A DNA stretch of 54,356 nucleotides from NCBI GenBank assembly GCA_019240215.1, contig JAFAYQ010000064.1:1-54356 (forward strand), given 5' to 3'. Every line of letters begins with the position of its first letter. Positions within the stretch are counted from its first letter, which is position 1. The DNA is from Actinomycetota bacterium. GTDB lineage: Bacteria; Actinomycetota; Actinomycetes; Streptosporangiales; Streptosporangiaceae. Below the pieces are notes generated by a model that saw only the letters and a program-made list of their open reading frames with translations, made no database searches and was not told the origin of the DNA. The translations under genes were made by a program, and so were the position numbers. This document shows, piece after piece, positions 44,813 through 52,645 of this stretch.

Positions 44813-46581
44813 GTGAACCACCGCGCCAGGTCGAGCGGATCAACCGGCCCGGCCAGCCGCGCGTGCACCTCGGCGATCAGCGCCAGCCGGGTGGCCATCA
44901 CTTCGTGGAGCGGTGACGGCGGCCGCTGATGCAGCGCCAGCGCCAGCCCGATCCAGGCGTCGAACTGCGGGCCGGCCGAGTCCGCGATCTGGGCGCGGTA
45001 GGCCTCGACCGCGTCCTCGCTGCGGTCCGCCAGCAGCAACCGGTCGGCCGCGCTGAGCGGAAGCACCCCATCGGCGCACAGCGTCCGGTAGCGGGACGGA
45101 TCCAGGTAACGCAGGTTCAGCAGCCGGCTGCGCAGGCTCGCGTCGACCTTCCTGACGTCCTCGGCGATCCACGTTCGCACCGGTTCCGGGCCGGTGGCAC
45201 CGCCGCCGGCGTAGGCGGCCGCCAGCCGGTCGGCGCCGTCCGCGTCGACCACCAGGTGGCGCAGCTCCCAGGTCAGCCGGTGGTCCAGGCTGACCTGGGC
45301 CGCGATCTGGCCCACGGCAGGCGGTACCGTCTCGGCGCTCAGTCGCTCGCCCTGCGCCGCCAGACGCTCAGCGAACCGGATCCCGGCCGGGGTGAGCGAC
45401 CCCGTCTGGCGCAGGGTCTGCACGGCCGGGCCGATGACCGATCGCCAGCGCGCGAACAGGACCTGGGCCCGGAGCAGGCCGTCGGGGTCGGTCTCGGCGT
45501 GCCGCTGGGCCTGCCAGAAGCGGACGATCCCGGCGTGCGCGTACACCCCCTGCAGCAGGCCGGAGGCCGGGCGCGGGTCCTGCCGCCACGGGGCGTACAC
45601 CGGCTGGCCGCCGGTCCGGACCAACGGCACCAGATCCAGCAGCCCGCAGAGCTTCACGTGCTGGAACTCGTGGACCAGGGTCTCGGCCAGCGTCACCGGA
45701 TCCGGCGGCCACGAGGTCGCGAACGCGCCGTAGGCGGCCGGCGTGGTCCCGCTGACCAGGTCGGTCTCGGACTGGGGGGTCAGCGGCACGATGACCGAGA
45801 TGACCTCGCCCAGCGGTTCGGCCGCCCAGCGGTGCCGGTCCATGACCACGGACCAGGCGGCCCGGACCCGCTCCCGCCATTCGCCCAGTTCGGCCGCGCT
45901 CATCGCCGTGCGCATGGGGAGTGAGTAGCGGTCCAGATAGGGATCGCCGGTCTCCAGCAGCACGGTCCAGTCCCGCCCGCCGGCCGAGGCCCGGACGGCC
46001 GGGGTACCGCGCCAGCCGGGGACCACCGCCGTGGTGCCATCATCGGGCACGAGCTGCCCGGCCGGGAGGACGAGCTGGTCTCCGGCCGTGACCAGCTGCC
46101 CGTCACACCGCAGCCGGAGCCAGGCGGCCTCCCCGTCGTCCCCGCCGCCCGGCACCAGCAGCGAACCGAGGCCGGGCAGCAGCACCCGGCCGTCGCGGAC
46201 CGGGACCTCGAGGTCGGCCGGCCGGCCGGCCCGTACGGCGGCCGCGGCGACCAGGCCGGCGAAGTGGCCGAAGTCCGGGGTGCCCCCTTGATCCTGGCGG
46301 ATCAGGCTGTCGTGGATCCACCCGCCCAGGTGCGGCGAGCCGAGCAGCCAGTCGGCGGCCGCCGGGCCGTCGGCCTGGATCTTGGCCAGCTGCCGGAAAC
46401 CGGCCCGGAAAGCAGCCGGACCGGGCTGCGGCCCGCGGGCCGCCTCGGCCAACGCGCACAGCAGCATCAGGTGCTTGCTGAGCTGCGCCTCGCTCAGCTG
46501 CCGCATCGTCGCCGGACCGCCGCCGCCGTCAGCCAGCTCGGCGAACGCAGTGGCCGGCAAGATATGCTTAGTAAGCGGCAC
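44809..46581 (-). CDS. HEXXH-motif protein of FxSxx peptide system
   Basis: A 590-residue protein with HEFQH at about residue 304 (LAETLVHEFQHVKLCGLLDL), the hallmark of the HEXXH protein family linked to FxsB radical SAM systems. In other genomes this domain is either fused to FxsB or separate; here it is separate. The motif suggests a metal-dependent activity, possibly peptide cleavage or modification, but none is proven to my knowledge. GTG 46581 overlaps the fxsA stop by one base (TAGTG), so precursor, HEXXH and FxsB are translationally coupled. Confidence 0.88.
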   Translation of the reverse strand: MPLTKHILPATAFAELADGGGGPATMRQLSEAQLSKHLMLLCALAEAARGPQPGPAAFRAGFRQLAKIQADGPAAADWLLGSPHLGGWIHDSLIRQDQGGTPDFGHFAGLVAAAAVRAGRPADLEVPVRDGRVLLPGLGSLLVPGGGDDGEAAWLRLRCDGQLVTAGDQLVLPAGQLVPDDGTTAVVPGWRGTPAVRASAGGRDWTVLLETGDPYLDRYSLPMRTAMSAAELGEWRERVRAAWSVVMDRHRWAAEPLGEVISVIVPLTPQSETDLVSGTTPAAYGAFATSWPPDPVTLAETLVHEFQHVKLCGLLDLVPLVRTGGQPVYAPWRQDPRPASGLLQGVYAHAGIVRFWQAQRHAETDPDGLLRAQVLFARWRSVIGPAVQTLRQTGSLTPAGIRFAERLAAQGERLSAETVPPAVGQIAAQVSLDHRLTWELRHLVVDADGADRLAAAYAGGGATGPEPVRTWIAEDVRKVDASLRSRLLNLRYLDPSRYRTLCADGVLPLSAADRLLLADRSEDAVEAYRAQIADSAGPQFDAWIGLALALHQRPPSPLHEVMATRLALIAEVHARLAGPVDPLDLARWFT

Positions 46582-46757
46582 TAAATTCTCGCGTCAAATG
46601 AGCTCAGCGTTATACCGGTCTCCCGCAGCCGTTCCCGGTAAAGAGCAATAGAGTGGGCCAACGCAGGCGAGCCGAGTCCAGCGAGCTGGTCGATATTAAA
46701 ATCGCGCAACTCGGGAATAACCGTCTCTATGTTTTTGGCCTTTTCCTGCGAATTCAT
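46581..46757 (-). CDS. fxsA: FxsA-like precursor peptide with FDARI C-terminus
   Basis: A 58-residue small protein. IPELRDFNIDQLAGLG followed by PALAHSIALYRERLRETG matches the leader of FxSxx-COOH precursors (LPDLR..SLD.LA.L...LAHS..R pattern). It ends LSSFDARI-COOH: Phe, then Asp, Ala, Arg, Ile, so the motif is F-x-A-x-x rather than F-x-S-x-x. ATG 46757 gives family-typical length; an in-frame ATG at 46883 would add a hydrophobic segment. First gene of the peptide operon. Confidence 0.85.
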   Translation of the reverse strand: MNSQEKAKNIETVIPELRDFNIDQLAGLGSPALAHSIALYRERLRETGITLSSFDARI

Positions 46758-47112
46758 CGCCTCACCCCGGAGGTCACGCAGCCACCGCGGTCGGCGGCCA
46801 GCGGGGCCGCGACCTGCGAGCCCACCAAATACTGCCAGTATTGCCAGTGGCCAAGCAAGCAACGCGAACACATTCATGTCCATTGCTGAAAAAATTTCGT
46901 GGACAGTGGTGGACAGCCGTGGACGGCACGCTTCGAGATTCCCCCGAAGCTCAATCGTTACGCCGCAGCACTTTCACTGACATACGTGTCACATAATGGC
47001 TATCGGCCCGGCCGTCCTGAGCTGGCAAAAGGTCACTTACCCGGAAGATCTTGAAATCAAGCCATTCGCACCGCCGAATTTTACGGTAGCCTGCCCGGCT
47101 GCGCGGCCCCGC
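46758..47112. other. region upstream of fxsA
   Basis: 355 bp. On the minus strand 46883-46758 encodes, in frame with fxsA, a hydrophobic segment (FALLAWPLAILAVFGGLAG) and a basic stretch. Three GTGGAC repeats at 46899, 46909 and 46919 are spaced exactly 10 bp. The rest to 47112 is moderately AT-rich and shows no gene; it should hold the operon promoter. Confidence 0.45.
46899..46924 (+). repeat. three GTGGAC direct repeats at 10-bp spacing
   Basis: GTGGAC begins at 46899, 46909 and 46919, one helical turn apart, about 140-165 bp upstream of the fxsA ATG. Such phasing is typical of a cooperative activator or repressor site. GTGGAC also occurs at 40550, 40609 and 40648 before the NB-ARC gene, unphased. 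Confidence 0.45.
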
Positions 47113-47343
47113 CTACTTCGCCGGTGAGCCGCCGTCCGCCTCAGCCAGCAGCTGACGGGCGGCGGCTTCGTCGTCGGGCGCGACCAGCACCCGGACGCCC
47201 TCCAGCTGGAGCTGGGGGTCGGCCCCGCCGGCGTCGTCGGCCAGCACCCCGGCCCGCAGGCCGTTGCTGCGGAGCAGGCCCGCGATCAGCTCGGCTTCCG
47301 GGCGGCTGCTGGCCACCGCCACCGTCACCGCTGCACCGTCCAT
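47113..47343 (-). CDS. DUF2007-like small protein
   Basis: A 76-residue protein with VTVAVASSRPEAELIAGLLRSNGL followed by VRVLVAPDDEAAARQLLAE, the pattern of the DUF2007 (putative signal-transducing) family. It is ferredoxin-like in fold and of unknown function. Single gene; no clear operon partner. Confidence 0.75.
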   Translation of the reverse strand: MDGAAVTVAVASSRPEAELIAGLLRSNGLRAGVLADDAGGADPQLQLEGVRVLVAPDDEAAARQLLAEADGGSPAK

Positions 47344-47453
47344 GACCTCAGCTCCTCGCCGCCGGGCGCGATGACCAGGGACTTACCCTGGCGCGGCCAC
47401 TGGCCGCTTCCGCCATTGTGGAGCCGGGACAACGTCGAAGGGAACCAGCCACC

Positions 47454-47678
47454 ATGACCGGACCCGCGAACGCGGACATCGCCGCCCTGGCCGACCTGCT
47501 GCACGAGACGGCCGACCACCACGGCAAGTTCGAGGCGGTTGCCCCGCCGCACAACTGGTGGGACTGGTACGCGGCCTACTTGCACGCCCGGCAGACGGGC
47601 AGCAGCCCGGACGACGCGGCCGCCGCCGCCAACCGCTACATGGCCGAGGTCAAGCACATCGTCGTCCCGGCCAGCTGA
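47454..47678 (+). CDS. conserved small actinobacterial protein
   Basis: A 74-residue acidic protein (ALADLLHETADHHGKFEAVA, then PHNWWDWYAAYLHAR). Database relatives are sometimes called bleomycin-resistance proteins, but the sequence shows no such fold, so I leave it unassigned. ATG 47454 follows AAGGGA at some distance. Confidence 0.7.
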   Translation: MTGPANADIAALADLLHETADHHGKFEAVAPPHNWWDWYAAYLHARQTGSSPDDAAAAANRYMAEVKHIVVPAS

Positions 47679-47748
47679 GCTGGCCCGCTGAACTGCGCGG
47701 CTGAACTGGGCCGGCTGGATCGAGTCGGCTGGATCGGGCCGCCGACGA

Positions 47749-47928
47749 TCAGGGGCTGCCGCCCATCTCGCTGATCAGGTCGTCGCGGGTGATGCCGTAC
47801 TTGCTGCCGAACGCGATGACCTCGTCCAGGTCGACCGGATCCGGCAGCTCACGCAGGGCGATGTCGGCGACGTGGTCGTGCCCGGTCTGGCGCATGAGGC
47901 CGACGACCTTGTCTCTGCTCACCTTCAT
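47749..47928 (-). CDS. small conserved hypothetical protein, 59 residues
   Basis: A clean frame from ATG 47928 to TGA 47749 encodes VSRDKVVGLMRQTGHDHVAD, then ALRELPDPVDLDEVIAFGSKYGITRDDLI. The V(S)R..V..L(L/M)R..G..D.A...LPD.VD pattern recurs in small actinobacterial proteins of unknown function. It is acidic and probably helical. It ends 70 bp from the convergent 74-residue gene. Confidence 0.65.
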   Translation of the reverse strand: MKVSRDKVVGLMRQTGHDHVADIALRELPDPVDLDEVIAFGSKYGITRDDLISEMGGSP

Positions 47929-47947
47929 GACACCACTATGCCCAGGC

Positions 47948-49168
47948 TCACTCGTCCGTAATGCGCGGATCGCCGCGGCGGCTGAACGCGATCAGGGCCC
48001 CGGTGGCGGCCGCCGCCAGCGCGGCGCCGGCCAGGTAGACCTGCCGGTAGCTCAGGTAGCGGATGGCCAGTGAGCCCAGCGCCTGCACGGGTGCCTGCGG
48101 CCCGAACAGGACCAGCGACACCAGGGCCGAGACCCGGCCCTGGAGGCCGAGCGGGGTGCGCCGCTGGGCCAGGCTGAGGATGGCCAGGAAGGTCCAGGGC
48201 AGGGCGAACCCGCCGACCAGGGCGGCGATGACCACGCACGGCAGGTTGCCGGTGGCCCGCAGCCCGGCGTTGACGATGAAGTTGATCATCCCGAGCATGG
48301 CCAGCCGGTCCTCGCCCAGCCGCCGGAGCAGGCGGCTGCTGACCAGGCTGGCCACGATCGACCCGGCCCCCAGGCAGGCGCTGAGCACGCCCAGGAAGGC
48401 GGGCGGTTCGCCGATCGCCTGGATCAGGCTGTACTGGGGCGCGACCAGCAGCCCGGACAGCACGATGACGAAACCACCGGTCACCAGCAGCCGGGCCAGC
48501 TCCGGGGTCCGGCGGACGTGCACCAGCCCGGCCAGCAGGTCGGCCCGCCAGTTGGTGGCGGGCGGGCGCGGGGCCGGTTCGCGCAGCCGCAGCCCGGCCA
48601 CCGCCAGCGCCGCCACCACGAACGTGACCGAGTCCAAGGCGGCCACGCTGCCCCCGCCGACCAGCGCGAACAGGGCCGCCCCGAACAGCGGGGCGACCAG
48701 GCGGCCGGTCTCCTGCAGGCCCAGCCGCCACCCGTTGACCCGCTGCCGCAGGCTGGCCGGCAGCATCTCGGCGAACAGCGCGTTCTCGGCCGGATCGCCG
48801 ACCGCGAGGCTGGCGCCGTACCAGATCATCACGCAGAAGATCAGCCACACCTCGGCGGCCGAGCGGACCGCCAGCAGCGTCAGCACAAAAACAGCGGAGC
48901 CGACGTTGAGGACCAGCAGCAACCGCCGCCGCGGCACCCGGTCGGCCAGCAGCCCGGCGGCCGGCCCGAACAGCGACGGCAGGTACATGCAGGCCGACAC
49001 CAGCCCGGCCGCGGCGCTGCTGCCGGTCAGCGACTTGACCCAGATGCCCGCGACCAGGCTCATCGCGCTGTCGCCGAGCAGCGAGGCGGCCAGCCCGGTC
49101 AGGTAGAGCCGCGCGTTGCGACGATCGGTGGCGGTCACCACCGGCTCGGCCTGTTCCTGAACCGCCAT
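47948..49168 (-). CDS. MFS transporter
   Basis: About 406 residues with 10-12 hydrophobic segments and the MFS motif A-like LLADRVPRRRLLLVLN between helices 2 and 3. It resembles drug or macrolide exporters of the MFS type (GDSAMSLVAGIWVKSLTGSS start). ATG 49168 is used; an alternative ATG at 49207 lies inside an inverted repeat, which would then cover the start codon. Substrate unknown. Confidence 0.88.
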   Translation of the reverse strand: MAVQEQAEPVVTATDRRNARLYLTGLAASLLGDSAMSLVAGIWVKSLTGSSAAAGLVSACMYLPSLFGPAAGLLADRVPRRRLLLVLNVGSAVFVLTLLAVRSAAEVWLIFCVMIWYGASLAVGDPAENALFAEMLPASLRQRVNGWRLGLQETGRLVAPLFGAALFALVGGGSVAALDSVTFVVAALAVAGLRLREPAPRPPATNWRADLLAGLVHVRRTPELARLLVTGGFVIVLSGLLVAPQYSLIQAIGEPPAFLGVLSACLGAGSIVASLVSSRLLRRLGEDRLAMLGMINFIVNAGLRATGNLPCVVIAALVGGFALPWTFLAILSLAQRRTPLGLQGRVSALVSLVLFGPQAPVQALGSLAIRYLSYRQVYLAGAALAAAATGALIAFSRRGDPRITDE

Positions 49169-49205
49169 GGCACGAATCAACCACAGCTGCCGTCGCCATG
49201 GCAAC

Positions 49206-49232
49206 ATAGTTGAGCGTTATACGCTCAACTAT
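49206..49232. promoter_or_regulatory. operator-like inverted repeat at the MFS gene
   Basis: Perfect 11-bp inverted repeat ATAGTTGAGCG / CGCTCAACTAT with a 5-nt spacer. It is AT-rich for this window and overlaps the first possible ATG of the exporter, as expected for a repressor site at the transcription start. No regulator gene is adjacent. Confidence 0.65.
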
Positions 49233-49387
49233 TTGGAGCCTTTTATCCATGGTTAAAGGGGTGGCACAATGCGGCGGGATGAGCGGGGTGCGGCGCGGAC
49301 CGGAGCGGGAGCGCGGCCGTGCGCGGCGTCAGGCCAGGTCAGCGGCCGGGCTCGAGGTGGCCGATCGCCGGACGATAGCGTCGGGCC

Positions 49388-50200
49388 ATGACCACGACGT
49401 TCGCGGCGGCCACGGGGGTCCGGCCGGCTGGCGAGGGGTGTTACGAGGCGGACCTGCGGGCCGAGTACGCGGTCGGCTCGTCCCGGCCGAACGGCGGCTA
49501 CCTGCTCGCCTGCCTGGGCCGGGCGGCGCTGGCGGCGGCCCGGGCGGCCGGCTCCGGGCATCAGCACGTGATCGCGGCCGGGGCCCAGTTCTTCCGCTCG
49601 CCCGGGGTCGGGCCGGCCAGGATCGACACCACCGTGCTGCGCGCGGGGCGGGCGGTGACCCAGGTCAGCGCGGCCATCGGCCACGACGGCGGGCCGGGGG
49701 TGCAGGCCCAGTTCACGCTGGCCACGCTGGCGGCCGCCAGCGAACCGTACTGGGGCGGGATCCCGCCGGTGGCGCTGCCGCCGATCGAGGAGTGCCGGCC
49801 GCTGTTCCGGGCCGACCGCCGGGGCATGGCGGTCAGCTTCGACCCGGCGGCCGGCTTCACCATTACTCCGGACGGGCCGGTGGCGACCGGGGGCGGGGAG
49901 TTCCGGGCCTGGCTGCGCGACGAGAACTCCGGCACCCTGGATCCGGTCAGCCTGCTGTTCGCGGCCGACGGGCTGCCCCCGGCCACGTTCGGGGTGCTGG
50001 TCAGCGACTGGGTGCCCACCCTCGACCTGACCGTCTACGTCCGGGCGCTCCCGGCCCCGGGCCCGATCCGGCTGCGCTTCCGCGCCCTGCTGATCCAGGA
50101 CGGCTTCGCCGACGAGGTCTGCGAGGGCTGGGACTCGGCCGGGCGGCTGGTGCTGCAGTCCACCCAGCTGGCCGCGCTGCGGCTGCCGCCCAAGCACTGA
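49388..50200 (+). CDS. TesB-like acyl-CoA thioesterase family protein
   Basis: A 270-residue double-hotdog protein: NGGYLLACLGRAAL is the family turn, followed by AGAQFFRSPGVGPARIDTTV and, in the second hotdog, LTVYVRALPAPGPIRLRF and DGFADEVCEGWDSAGRLVLQSTQLA. These proteins hydrolyse acyl-CoA thioesters; acyl specificity is unknown. Convergent with the DHA2 exporter (4-bp gap). Confidence 0.85.
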   Translation: MTTTFAAATGVRPAGEGCYEADLRAEYAVGSSRPNGGYLLACLGRAALAAARAAGSGHQHVIAAGAQFFRSPGVGPARIDTTVLRAGRAVTQVSAAIGHDGGPGVQAQFTLATLAAASEPYWGGIPPVALPPIEECRPLFRADRRGMAVSFDPAAGFTITPDGPVATGGGEFRAWLRDENSGTLDPVSLLFAADGLPPATFGVLVSDWVPTLDLTVYVRALPAPGPIRLRFRALLIQDGFADEVCEGWDSAGRLVLQSTQLAALRLPPKH

Positions 50201-50204
50201 CCGT

Positions 50205-51914
50205 CTAGGCGCGCGCTCCGGCCCGGGGCCGGCCGGGGAAGAGCAGCCCGGTGGCGACCGCGCCCGCCAGGAACAGCCCGATCAGCACGGTGAACGCCAC
50301 CACGTCGCCGTGCACGGTGGCGACGGCTTCGAGGTGACCGGTCGGCCCGGTTCCGCCGCGGGCGGCGTGCCCGGCCAGGTAGCCGGCGGTGGCGCTGGCG
50401 GCGATCGTGTTCAGCAGCGACGCCCCGAGCGAGCCGCCGATCTGGTTGCTGCTGTTGACCAGGGCGGCCGCCACCCCGGCATCGGCCGGGGCGGCCCCGG
50501 CCGGGCCCAGGCTGAACGCGACGGTGACCACACAACCGGTTCCCAGCCCGACCACCACCAGGGCGGGGGCCACGTCGACGCCGTAGTGGCCGGGCACCCC
50601 GATCCGGGTCAGCCAGGCGGCGGCCACGGCCGCCAGCAGCAGCCCGGCCGGCGCGATCACTTTGGGGCCCAGCCGGGCCAGACCGACGTTGCTGACGAAG
50701 TTGGCGGCCACGACGACGCCGGCGATGAACGGCAGGAAGGCCAGCCCGGCCCGCAGCGGCGAGAACCCCAGGATCACCTGCAGGTAGTAGGTGACCAGCA
50801 GAAACAGGCCGATGAGGCCGAGCCCGGCGATGGTCGCGCCCAGGTAGGCGCCGCCCCGGGTCCGGTCGGCGAGGATCGCGGGCGGCACCAGCGGGTGCGC
50901 GACCCGGCGTTCGACCAGCACGAACGCCGCCAGCAGGACGGCCCCGGCGACCAGCAGGCCGGCGATCAGCGGGCTGGCCCAGCCGTCGCGGGCCGCCTCG
51001 CTGAACGCGTAGACCACCGCGACCAGGCCGCCGACGGCCAGCAGGCTGCCGGGGACGTCGAGCCGGGCGGTGGCCGACCGCGGCTGCCCGGTGATGAACG
51101 CCAGCGCCCCGGCCAGCGCGACGACCGCGAAGGCGACGTTGACGTACAGGCACCAGCGCCACGACAGGTACTCGGCCAGCAGGCCGCCCAGCAGCAACCC
51201 GGCCGCGCCGCCGCCGCCCGCGATCGCGGTGTAGATGCCGAGCGCCCGGCCCCGTTCCCGGGCGCCGGTGAACGTGGTGGCCAGCAGGGCCAGCGCCGAC
51301 GGGGCGAGCAGGGCCCCGAACGCGCCCTGCACCGCGCGGGCGGCCACCAGCGCCGCGAACCCGGGGGCGGCCCCGCCCGCCGCCGACGCGGCGGCGAACC
51401 CGATCAGCCCGGCCAGGAACGTTCGCTTGCGGCCGACGATGTCGGACAGGCGGCCGCCGACCAGCAGCAGGCCGCCGAACGCGAGCGCGTAGGCGGTGAT
51501 GACCCACTGCCGGTCGGTGGTGGAGAACGCCAGCGCCCGCTGAGCCGACGGCAGCGCGATGTTCACGATGGTGGCGTCGAGCACCACCATCAGCTGAGCG
51601 ACCCCGACGACCGCGAGGATCAGCCAGCGGCGACGGTCGGGGATGGCGGATACGCCGGCGGGTACCGGCCCAGCCGGGAGTGGCGCAGCCGGGAGCGGCT
51701 CGGGCTGGGCCGACTCGGGCTGGGCCGGCTCGGGCTGGGCCGGCTCACCCGAGACCGGCTCACCCGAGACCGGCTCACCCGGGACCGGCTCACCCGGGAC
51801 CGGCTCGGGCTGGGCCGCGCGCGCCGGTCCTCGCTGCTGACGGGCCGGGGGCTGCGGTCCCGGGGCAGAGGCAGGGGCCGGGCGGATGCGGGGGATGCGT
51901 GGCAGGGGCGGCAT
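50205..51914 (-). CDS. DHA2-type MFS drug exporter
   Basis: A 569-residue 14-helix exporter (EmrB/QacA type) with VVLDATIVNIALPSAQRAL in helix 1 and motif A GGRLSDIVGRKRT. The first 90 residues are a Pro/Glu-rich tail built from 5-residue repeats (GEPVS/QPEPA) encoded by 15-bp tandem repeats. The gene is divergent from a TetR regulator, the usual arrangement for inducible efflux. Confidence 0.9.
   Translation of the reverse strand: MPPLPRIPRIRPAPASAPGPQPPARQQRGPARAAQPEPVPGEPVPGEPVSGEPVSGEPAQPEPAQPESAQPEPLPAAPLPAGPVPAGVSAIPDRRRWLILAVVGVAQLMVVLDATIVNIALPSAQRALAFSTTDRQWVITAYALAFGGLLLVGGRLSDIVGRKRTFLAGLIGFAAASAAGGAAPGFAALVAARAVQGAFGALLAPSALALLATTFTGARERGRALGIYTAIAGGGGAAGLLLGGLLAEYLSWRWCLYVNVAFAVVALAGALAFITGQPRSATARLDVPGSLLAVGGLVAVVYAFSEAARDGWASPLIAGLLVAGAVLLAAFVLVERRVAHPLVPPAILADRTRGGAYLGATIAGLGLIGLFLLVTYYLQVILGFSPLRAGLAFLPFIAGVVVAANFVSNVGLARLGPKVIAPAGLLLAAVAAAWLTRIGVPGHYGVDVAPALVVVGLGTGCVVTVAFSLGPAGAAPADAGVAAALVNSSNQIGGSLGASLLNTIAASATAGYLAGHAARGGTGPTGHLEAVATVHGDVVAFTVLIGLFLAGAVATGLLFPGRPRAGARA
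51696..51815. repeat. 15-bp tandem repeat in the exporter N-terminus
   Basis: Eight 15-bp units of two related types (CGGCTCGGGCTGGGC and CGGCTCACCCGAGAC) run head to tail, in frame, encoding pentapeptides in the cytoplasmic N-terminus. Copy number probably varies between strains without shifting frame. Confidence 0.85.
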
Positions 51915-52018
51915 GGGCGGCCTCTCGCTCTCTCGTCGCTCTCTCGTTCATCTTCGATTTAGTTATCTGACTAACTCACCATAGAAGGCAGCGGCGGCGG
52001 CTGTCTATAGTTGGTCAG
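51915..52018. promoter_or_regulatory. divergent promoter with candidate TetR operator
   Basis: AGTTA-N6-TAACT at 51961-51976 is an inverted repeat, and TGACTAACTCA (51968-51978) recurs as TGACTGACTCA (52020-52030) at the TetR start. Both features fit autoregulation of the exporter/regulator pair. Confidence 0.45.
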
Positions 52019-52606
52019 GTGACTGACTCATCGATGCCGCTGGCGGCCGAGGGCGCCGGCAAGCGGGAGCGGCTGGTGATGGCGGCCCGCCGGATGATCC
52101 ATGAGCAGGGCGTCGAAAAAACGACGCTGGCCGACATCGCGGCCGTCGCCGAGGTGCCGGTGGGGAACGTCTACTACTACTTCAAGACCAAGGACGCGCT
52201 GGTCGCGGCCGTGCTCGACGCCTACCAGAACTCCTACCGGGGGATCAGCGCCGAACTGGACCGGCAGCCCACGCCGCAGGCCCGGCTGAAGGCTCTGGTC
52301 CGGGTTCTGACCGAGCGGCGCGAGTTGCTGACCGCCCGTGGCTGTCCGGTCGGGTCGCTGTCGTCGGAGCTGGACAAGCGGGACGACGAACTGCGGGGCC
52401 AGGGCGCGATCGTGCTGAGCACGCTCATCGACTTGGCGGAGGAGCAGTTCCGGGCGCTCGGCCGCGATGACGCCCGGGAGCTGGGGGTGGCCCTGATCGC
52501 CGCCTACGAGGGGGTGGTCCTGCTGGCCAGCACGTTGCGCGAGGCCGGCCTCATCAGCACCGAGGTGGCCCGGCTGGAGCGCTGGATCGACACGCTGGCC
52601 GGCTGA
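52019..52606 (+). CDS. TetR-family regulator
   Basis: A 195-residue regulator. The N-terminal HTH (TTLADIAAVAEVPVGNVYYYF) is about residues 37-57; the C-terminal domain resembles the YfiR/TetR group of efflux regulators (GCPVGSLSSEL). GTG 52019 is chosen. It is divergent from the DHA2 exporter and likely represses it until a ligand binds. Confidence 0.92.
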   Translation: MTDSSMPLAAEGAGKRERLVMAARRMIHEQGVEKTTLADIAAVAEVPVGNVYYYFKTKDALVAAVLDAYQNSYRGISAELDRQPTPQARLKALVRVLTERRELLTARGCPVGSLSSELDKRDDELRGQGAIVLSTLIDLAEEQFRALGRDDARELGVALIAAYEGVVLLASTLREAGLISTEVARLERWIDTLAG

Positions 52607-52645
52607 GGCGGGCTCCGTGAAGCCGGCCCAGTAGGGTCGGGCATC

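Noticed and set aside
47454..47678. Bleomycin-resistance protein
   Set aside because: The 74-residue sequence is too short and lacks the glyoxalase/VOC fold pattern.
51696..51815. CRISPR-like array
   Set aside because: Units are directly adjacent 15-mers without spacers and are in frame within an exporter gene.
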